Positions 34,411 to 38,666 of a stretch of DNA of 38,666 bases are shown here, piece by piece. Source of the stretch: Oscillospiraceae bacterium (GTDB taxonomy: Bacteria; Bacillota; Clostridia; Oscillospirales; UBA929); the NCBI GenBank assembly GCA_009782475.1, contig WRIZ01000005.1, forward strand, positions 1 to 38,666, read 5' to 3'. A model generated the notes under the pieces. It was not told where the DNA came from. It worked only from the letters and a program-made list of their open reading frames with translations, and did no database searches. Numbering within the stretch: the stretch's first letter is position 1; the number at the start of each line of letters is the position of its first letter. The position numbers and the translations under genes were made by a program.

Positions 34411-35337
34411 ATGTATAAAAAAATCAATATCATTATCGCATTATTATGCCTGATTCTATTTACGGCAAGCTGCGCTTTCGCGGATGCCGAGCCGGGAGCG
34501 GAATCATTAGGCGGCGCACCGAATGCCGAAGACTCGAAACCCCCTTTTGCACCTGTTTTTGAATCTGAAGAGATTCCTCTTACATTTCCCGAAGCCATAG
34601 AGGGCAGCGATTGCGTAGTTGTTGGGAAATATCTGTCATTCACCGATGACCCGGACGCCATCAGGCATGAGTTTGCGGTGAAGGAAATCTTGCGCGGGGA
34701 GATTCACGAAGAGGTAATACACCTCTATGCGGGAAAAGGGCTGTCTACTGTTTGGGAAATAGTGTATACCTATAGGGTGGACAGGCACGAATACATTGTC
34801 GGGGAAGAGTATATCCTCGTTATGAACAGGCTGGATTCGATTTTCTATGACCATCCCCGATGCGTTTTGGTGACGGATATACACATCCCCGCCAAAGATA
34901 TAAAAAGCGGCACGATGTACGACAAACTTATATCTGATAGTTATGAAGGAGATATTCTATTTCTTATCAAAGGGACTAAAATGCCGGTTGGCTGGAAGAG
35001 TAAAAATTATACCACCGCCGAAGATATGCCGGCCATCGTCGGGGAAACCGATCTGATTTTAGAAGTAAAAATCCAAGAGATATACTCGGAGTGGGGCGGT
35101 TACCTTGTTGACGTGCTCAATGTATTGAAAGGCGACCCATCGCCGCAGATGAACGACGTTATCCTGTCCCTGCTGGAAACAGACCTTGACGTCGGCGGTA
35201 CTTATGTTGTGCTGGTGAATTGGCCTGGTGTTGAAAGAACAGGCAGGATTTTTACCCCTTCTTCGTATAAAAGCGTCTTCCATGTCTCCGACACAAAAGC
35301 AATCGAGGAAATCAAAGAACTCATAGCCCGCGGATAA
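34411..35337 (+). CDS. Secreted lipoprotein with tandem beta-rich domains, function unknown
   Basis: A 308-residue exported lipoprotein (signal ending TASC). Two halves have the same layout. The first reads GSDCVVVGKYLSFTDD, HEFAVKEILRGEIHEEVIHLYAG and VGEEYILVMNR. The second reads ETDLILEVKIQEIYSE, YLVDVLNVLKGDPSPQMNDVIL and VGGTYVVLVNW. The pattern of a variable strand, then an x-V-x-x-x-L-K/R-G turn, then a closing Y-V/I-L-V-strand resembles OB-fold/NTR-like domains of secreted proteins, so an internal duplication is likely. No catalytic residues stand out. AAGGAGAGAG lies before the ATG. It has its own promoter and terminator and is therefore a single-gene unit. Its codon use is less GC-rich than that of the neighbours. 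Confidence 0.72.
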   Translation: MYKKINIIIALLCLILFTASCAFADAEPGAESLGGAPNAEDSKPPFAPVFESEEIPLTFPEAIEGSDCVVVGKYLSFTDDPDAIRHEFAVKEILRGEIHEEVIHLYAGKGLSTVWEIVYTYRVDRHEYIVGEEYILVMNRLDSIFYDHPRCVLVTDIHIPAKDIKSGTMYDKLISDSYEGDILFLIKGTKMPVGWKSKNYTTAEDMPAIVGETDLILEVKIQEIYSEWGGYLVDVLNVLKGDPSPQMNDVILSLLETDLDVGGTYVVLVNWPGVERTGRIFTPSSYKSVFHVSDTKAIEEIKELIARG

Positions 35338-35360
35338 GCCGCGCTGAATCTCCACACCCA

Positions 35361-35390
35361 AGCCCTCGTCTTGAGAAGACGGGGGCTTTT
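35361..35390 (+). terminator. Rho-independent terminator
   Basis: The stem AGCCCTCGTCTT / AAGACGGGGGCT closes on a GAG loop (one T-G pair) and is followed by TTTT. It ends the lipoprotein gene. Confidence 0.8.
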
Positions 35391-35443
35391 CATGGCTTAA
35401 CCCTAATCGTTTGACAAAAAACCCTTTTTTTCGCAAAAAATCC

Positions 35444-35472
35444 TTTACTTTCCGTATTGAGTGGTTTATAAT
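35444..35472 (+). promoter_or_regulatory. Probable promoter of the XRE-type regulator gene
   Basis: TTTACT (35444-35449), a 17-bp spacer and TATAAT (35467-35472) lie 35 bp before the TTG start. The -35 box is weak. A TTGACA at 35411 has no matching -10 box. Confidence 0.55.
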
Positions 35473-35507
35473 AAGCAATACCCGTTGTTATAGAGGAGTT
35501 GTCTGTT

Positions 35508-36185
35508 TTGGCCACTGATTTTTCCCGCTCGCTCGCCCTTCTCCGCAAGGAGCGGGGGTTGAGCCAGCGCGCCGCTTCGTCCGATCTCGGCGTATCGCAA
35601 GCCCTTCTGAGCCATTATGAAACGGGGGCGCGGGAACCCGGGCTGCCGTTTATCGTCCGCGCCTGTGATTACTACGGCGTGTCGGCCGATTTCCTGCTTG
35701 GGCGCACCATGGTGCGCGACGGCGCGCCGATCGACGCCGATTCCATGCACGACGCGCAGGCCGACAACCAAAACCGGCTCGGGCGGCTCCCGGCTTCGGC
35801 TATTTTGGGGCGCAAAATGGTGGTCAATGCCATTTCCGTTCTCTTCGACCTTGCCGGAAGATCGGGCAGCACCCCGCTGACAACCGAACTGACCAATTAT
35901 TTCGGCAGCGGCGTTTATAAAATCTTCCGGCATTTCTACGCCAAGTCGGGCGTCGGCGAACAGGATTTCTTTTCGGCACCAAACTGTGCTTACGGCCCGG
36001 CGGCGGACGCCGATATGTCCCGCTGCGAAGCCCGGCTTTTAACCGTCCTCCACCAAAAAAACGACCCGCCCGAGCTCCCCGCCCTTTCCAACGACGGCCT
36101 CACCGCAGAGTACCCGCAGCTGGTTCGGAGCCTTCTGACCCTGACCCATCAGGCAGGGGACAGAGCCGCGAAAAAAATTATATGA
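35508..36185 (+). CDS. XRE-family helix-turn-helix transcriptional regulator
   Basis: A 225-residue protein. Its N-terminal 60 residues form an XRE HTH domain (RSLALLRKERGLSQRAASSDLGVSQALLSHYETGAREP) that ends with the family segment RACDYYGVSADFLLGR. The remaining 160 residues are a mostly helical region without a recognised domain, perhaps for dimerisation or signal sensing. The TTG at 35508 is preferred over the TTG at 35499 because AGAGGAG is 9 nt upstream of it. Its target is unknown; it stands immediately before the c-di-GMP riboswitch promoter. Confidence 0.85.
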   Translation: MATDFSRSLALLRKERGLSQRAASSDLGVSQALLSHYETGAREPGLPFIVRACDYYGVSADFLLGRTMVRDGAPIDADSMHDAQADNQNRLGRLPASAILGRKMVVNAISVLFDLAGRSGSTPLTTELTNYFGSGVYKIFRHFYAKSGVGEQDFFSAPNCAYGPAADADMSRCEARLLTVLHQKNDPPELPALSNDGLTAEYPQLVRSLLTLTHQAGDRAAKKII

Positions 36186-36212
36186 ACTTCTTGAATTATT
36201 TGCAAAAAAGCC

Positions 36213-36240
36213 TTGACAAGTCAAATTAAAGTGTTATACT
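36213..36240 (+). promoter_or_regulatory. Promoter driving the c-di-GMP riboswitch RNA
   Basis: TTGACA (36213-36218), a 16-bp spacer and TATACT (36235-36240) form a good promoter. The -35 box lies inside an inverted repeat TTGAC-AA-GTCAA (36213-36224). Transcription would begin near 36247, just before the aptamer. Confidence 0.75.
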
Positions 36241-36260
36241 GGTTTCAATAGGGAAAATCG

Positions 36261-36343
36261 AAAAGGCAAACCTGCCGGAAGGCAGGGACGCAAAGCTACA
36301 GGGCCTGAACCGTTTTTGAACGGGTGGCAGCCAGTTGCCGAAA
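36261..36343 (+). ncRNA. Cyclic di-GMP-I (GEMM-I) riboswitch aptamer
   Basis: The conserved GEMM-I parts appear in order. AAAAGGCAAACC leads into a stem CTGCC/GGCAG capped by a GGAA (GNRA) tetraloop, then GGGACGCAAAGCTACAGGGCC, a second stem CCGTT/AACGG, and GGTGGCAGCC-AGTTGCCG closing P1. This class binds the bacterial second messenger cyclic di-GMP and controls downstream transcription or translation. Downstream there is no protein-coding gene before a terminator at 36432-36465. The regulated output is therefore either read-through into argS or a short RNA. It occupies most of the 326-bp gap between the XRE gene and argS. Confidence 0.92.
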
Positions 36344-36431
36344 GAGTGTTACTAACGCTGTTCTTCCGGTATGCTGGGGGGCGGCGATTTTGTTTTTCCC
36401 TAAGCTCCATTCTTCTAACCCATCTTTACTC

Positions 36432-36465
36432 GCCTGTGGCCTCTTGACCGCAGGCACCTTTTTTT
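36432..36465 (+). terminator. Terminator (riboswitch expression platform candidate)
   Basis: GCCTGTGG (36432-36439) pairs with CCGCAGGC (36448-36455) around an 8-nt loop, and a seven-T run follows at 36459-36465. It lies about 88 nt after the aptamer and would end the riboswitch transcript unless ligand binding changes the fold. Its loop and 3' arm also contain the -35 box of the argS promoter. Confidence 0.82.
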
Positions 36466-36472
36466 ATATAAT
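36444..36472 (+). promoter_or_regulatory. argS promoter embedded in the terminator
   Basis: TTGACC (36444-36449), a 17-bp spacer and TATAAT (36467-36472) form a near-consensus promoter. The -35 box is in the terminator loop/3' arm and the spacer covers the T-run. The predicted start is near 36479, leaving a 33-nt leader with AGGAGA before the argS ATG. Confidence 0.7.
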
Positions 36473-36511
36473 ACAGAAATGCGATCATTGAGATAGGAGA
36501 AATCATCTAAC

Positions 36512-38224
36512 ATGAATATCCTTTCGGCTTTAACGGAAACCCTTTCCGACGCCTTTGCAAAATGCGGTTACGACGCCTCCTACGGTGTCGTGACCATCTC
36601 CAACCGCCCTGATTTATGCCATTATCAATGCAACGGCGCCCTTCCGGCCGCCAAAGCACATAAGAAAAACCCGCTTGCCATTGCCGGTGAGGCGGCGGCT
36701 CTGCTGCAAGGGGACGGACGGTTTTCATCGGTTGAAACAGCGCCTCCGGGGTTTATCAACCTGCGCCTGTCCGATGTTTATCTCGCGTCGCTGGCAAAGG
36801 ACATGGCGGCGGACGAACGCCTCCTTCTGCCTCTGATGGAAAGAAAAACCATCATTGTGGACTACGGCGGCCCCAATGTGGCAAAGCCTCTGCACGTCGG
36901 GCATCTCCGCTCGGCCATCATCGGCGAGAGTTTATGCCGTTTGGCGCGGTTTTTAGGACACAAGGTCATCGGCGACATCCATTTGGGCGACTGGGGACTG
37001 CAAATGGGTCTTGTCATCGCCGAGATGGAAGAGCGCGGCTTGGGCGCGGACGGCGTTACGGCGGAAGATTTGAATGAGATATACCCTGCCGCGTCTGCCA
37101 AAGCCAAGACGGACGCCGCCTTTGCCGAGAAAGCCGCCGCGCGTACCGCTGCGCTGCAAAAAGGCGACCCGGGAGCCCGCAAAGATTGGGCATCTATCAT
37201 GTCGGTATCGAAAGCCGACCTTCGGCGCAGTTATGACATACTGGGCGTCTCGTTTAATTGTTGGTACGGCGAGAGTGACGCCGACCCGTATGTGCCGCGT
37301 GTGATGAACATTTTACAAGAACGGGGTTTATTGCGCGAGAGCGAAGGCGCGTTGGTGGTGGACGTAGCTCTGCCGGACGACAAAGAGCCCATGCCGCCCA
37401 TGCTGGTGCAAAAAACAAACGGCGCCGACATTTACGGCACCACCGACCTAGGAACGCTGTTACAGCGCAAGGAGCTTTTTGACCCCGACGAAGCCTGGTA
37501 TGTCACCGACAATAGGCAAGCCTTTCACTTCAAGCAGGTTTTCCGCTGTGCCAAACTCGCCGGGCTGCTGGAGAAAATCCAATGCTTCCATTTCCCGTTC
37601 GGCACCATGAACGGCAAGGACGGCAAACCCTACAAAACCCGCGAAGGCGGCGTCATGCGGTTGAACGATTTGATTGATACCGTTGTTGAAAACGCCCTGC
37701 GGAAAGTCAACGAATCCGACATCCCCATGACCGGGGAGGAAAAAACCGAAGCCGCGTATAAACTAGGCATGGCGGCGTTGAAAATCGGCGATATGCAAAA
37801 CCACCGCACCAAAGACTATGTCTTCGATATGGATCGTTTCCTATCCTCCGAAGGGAAGACAGGTCCATACCTGCAATATACCGTTGTGCGCATCCGCTCG
37901 GTGCTGGCAAAAGCCCGCGAGGCAGGCATTGCCGCGGGTGAGATCCTGCCGCCGGAGACCGACGCCGAACGCGATTTACTGTTGGCTTTGCCGCTCGTTT
38001 CCGACGCGCTGCTCCGCGCTTTTTCCGACAAAGCCCCCAGTGTGCTGTGCGAAACGCTCTTTGACATGGCCGGGCGGTTCAACCGTTTTTACTTTGAACA
38101 CAAGATTCTCCAATGCCCCGGCCATGCCCTCCGCGCTTCCCGGCTGGCGATGCTCGGCCTCGTTGACAGAGTTCTGACAGTTTTGCTTGATATACTGAGT
38201 GTGGAAATCCCTTCGCATATGTAA
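36512..38224 (+). CDS. argS: Arginyl-tRNA synthetase
   Basis: A 570-residue class I synthetase that charges tRNA-Arg. The N-terminal Add-1 (tRNA D-loop recognition) domain covers about residues 1-100 (ends PPGFINLRLSD). The catalytic signature is GGPNVAKPLHVGHLRSAIIGE, with HVGH at residues 128-131. The segments YVTDNRQAFHFKQVF and GVMRLNDLIDT are typical, and the C-terminal anticodon-binding helical domain has QYTVVRIRSVL and LPLVSDALLRAF. The degenerate KMSKS region is normal for ArgRS. Upstream transcription could come from its own promoter or through the c-di-GMP riboswitch. rpiB follows after 13 bp. Confidence 0.96.
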   Translation: MNILSALTETLSDAFAKCGYDASYGVVTISNRPDLCHYQCNGALPAAKAHKKNPLAIAGEAAALLQGDGRFSSVETAPPGFINLRLSDVYLASLAKDMAADERLLLPLMERKTIIVDYGGPNVAKPLHVGHLRSAIIGESLCRLARFLGHKVIGDIHLGDWGLQMGLVIAEMEERGLGADGVTAEDLNEIYPAASAKAKTDAAFAEKAAARTAALQKGDPGARKDWASIMSVSKADLRRSYDILGVSFNCWYGESDADPYVPRVMNILQERGLLRESEGALVVDVALPDDKEPMPPMLVQKTNGADIYGTTDLGTLLQRKELFDPDEAWYVTDNRQAFHFKQVFRCAKLAGLLEKIQCFHFPFGTMNGKDGKPYKTREGGVMRLNDLIDTVVENALRKVNESDIPMTGEEKTEAAYKLGMAALKIGDMQNHRTKDYVFDMDRFLSSEGKTGPYLQYTVVRIRSVLAKAREAGIAAGEILPPETDAERDLLLALPLVSDALLRAFSDKAPSVLCETLFDMAGRFNRFYFEHKILQCPGHALRASRLAMLGLVDRVLTVLLDILSVEIPSHM

Positions 38225-38237
38225 AGGAGGAAATTCA

Positions 38238-38666
38238 ATGCTTTATTTGGCAAGCGACCACGCGGGGTTCCCGCTCAAAAAGCAGATCGCCGATTTTCTG
38301 CTCGGGAAAGGGTTTGTCTTCACCGACCTCGGCACAGACAGCGGCGAACCCTGCGACTACGCCGAGTTTGGCCGCGCGCTGGCGGAGACGGTGGCTGAAA
38401 GCGGGGCGGGGGCGCGCGGCATCCTCGTCTGCGGCACCGGCGTGGGTATCTCGATGGCCGCCAACCGTATCAAAGGCATTCGCTGCGTCTGCTGCAGCGA
38501 ACCCGCAACGGCGCGCCTGAGCCGCCTGCACAACGACGCCAACGTCCTCGCCATCGGCGCAAGGATCGTTGGAACCGAGCTGGCGAACGACATCGTGACG
38601 ACATTTTTAGACACGGCGTTCTCCGGCGAAGAGCGGCATATCCGGCGGATCAAAGGGATCGATCTA
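38238..38666 (+). CDS. rpiB: Ribose-5-phosphate isomerase B (partial, runs off the window)
   Basis: At least 143 codons from an ATG with an ideal AAAGGAGG ribosome site; the frame is open to the last base. The protein begins MLYLASDHAGFPLKKQI and contains the RpiB/LacAB motif CGTGVGISMAANR (C65, T67) plus D7/H8 of the active site. RpiB interconverts ribose-5-phosphate and ribulose-5-phosphate in the pentose phosphate pathway; some relatives act on allose- or galactose-6-phosphate. It is probably nearly complete, since family members are about 145-150 residues. It is likely co-transcribed with argS. Confidence 0.93.
   Translation, partial: MLYLASDHAGFPLKKQIADFLLGKGFVFTDLGTDSGEPCDYAEFGRALAETVAESGAGARGILVCGTGVGISMAANRIKGIRCVCCSEPATARLSRLHNDANVLAIGARIVGTELANDIVTTFLDTAFSGEERHIRRIKGIDL

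Noticed and set aside
35411-35416. TTGACA as the -35 box for the XRE regulator gene
   Set aside because: No -10 element at 16-18 bp; the TTTACT/TATAAT pair further downstream fits better.
36371-36403. A 10-codon open frame (MLGGGDFVFP) after the riboswitch aptamer
   Set aside because: No ribosome site upstream and no support for translation; mentioned only because a leader peptide would be an alternative output.
1-38666. CRISPR array, insertion sequence, prophage or tRNA gene
   Set aside because: No regularly spaced repeats, transposase or integrase motifs, attachment repeats or cloverleaf-like sequence were recognised by reading; a tRNAscan and repeat search would be decisive.

Overview
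The window looks like a chromosomal segment of a GC-rich Clostridia-type Firmicute, perhaps an Oscillospiraceae/Ruminococcaceae-like anaerobe from gut, rumen or digester. The reasons are the Asp23/Gls24 + YloV pair, a two-subunit GlgC/GlgD ADP-glucose pyrophosphorylase, near-consensus sigma-A promoters, AGGAGG ribosome sites with several TTG/GTG starts, Gram-positive lipoproteins and a cyclic-di-GMP-I (GEMM) riboswitch. Taxonomy is inference; no rRNA or tRNA gene was recognised.

Layout. 1-203: two hairpins (tail of an unseen upstream unit) and a promoter. 204-2195 (+): Asp23/Gls24 protein and YloV/FakA-like kinase. 2213-2786 (-): ParE/RelE-type toxin with Phd/YefM-type antitoxin, behind a promoter carrying a perfect palindrome. 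2850-5213 (-): ABC importer of the nitrate/sulfonate/thiamine-precursor type (binding lipoprotein, permease, ATPase). 5390-21564 (+): an 11-gene polysaccharide-use operon, closed by a strong bidirectional terminator. 34196-21610 (-): pduL-glgB-glgC-glgD-glgA-glgP-metG-GH13-GNAT, apparently one long transcription unit. 34411-35337 (+): a secreted lipoprotein with a duplicated domain. 35508-36185 (+): an XRE-type regulator. 36213-36465: a promoter, a c-di-GMP riboswitch and a terminator with the argS promoter embedded in it. 36512-38666 (+): argS and rpiB (rpiB runs off the end).

The most interesting region is 5390-21564. It starts with a GH26 (beta-mannanase family) lipoprotein. It then encodes an unusual 987-residue binding protein with about 550 residues of jelly-roll/helical modules before the solute-binding domain, and two sugar permeases. 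Next come a beta-propeller/TPR membrane protein, a five-helix Yip1-like protein and an 863-residue membrane-anchored protein resembling DUF5696 that may be an unclassified glycoside hydrolase. A second permease pair, a lipoprotein with an internal repeat and a second binding protein finish the operon. No ATPase and no regulator are encoded in it. The likely picture is surface cleavage of a mannan-like or other beta-glycan, capture by CBM-like surface proteins, and uptake through two importers that borrow an ATPase encoded elsewhere.

The facing operon handles storage: ADP-glucose synthesis (GlgC/GlgD), glycogen synthesis (GlgA), branching (GlgB) and breakdown (GlgP plus a GH13 enzyme). PduL phosphotransacylase and methionyl-tRNA synthetase are co-transcribed with it.
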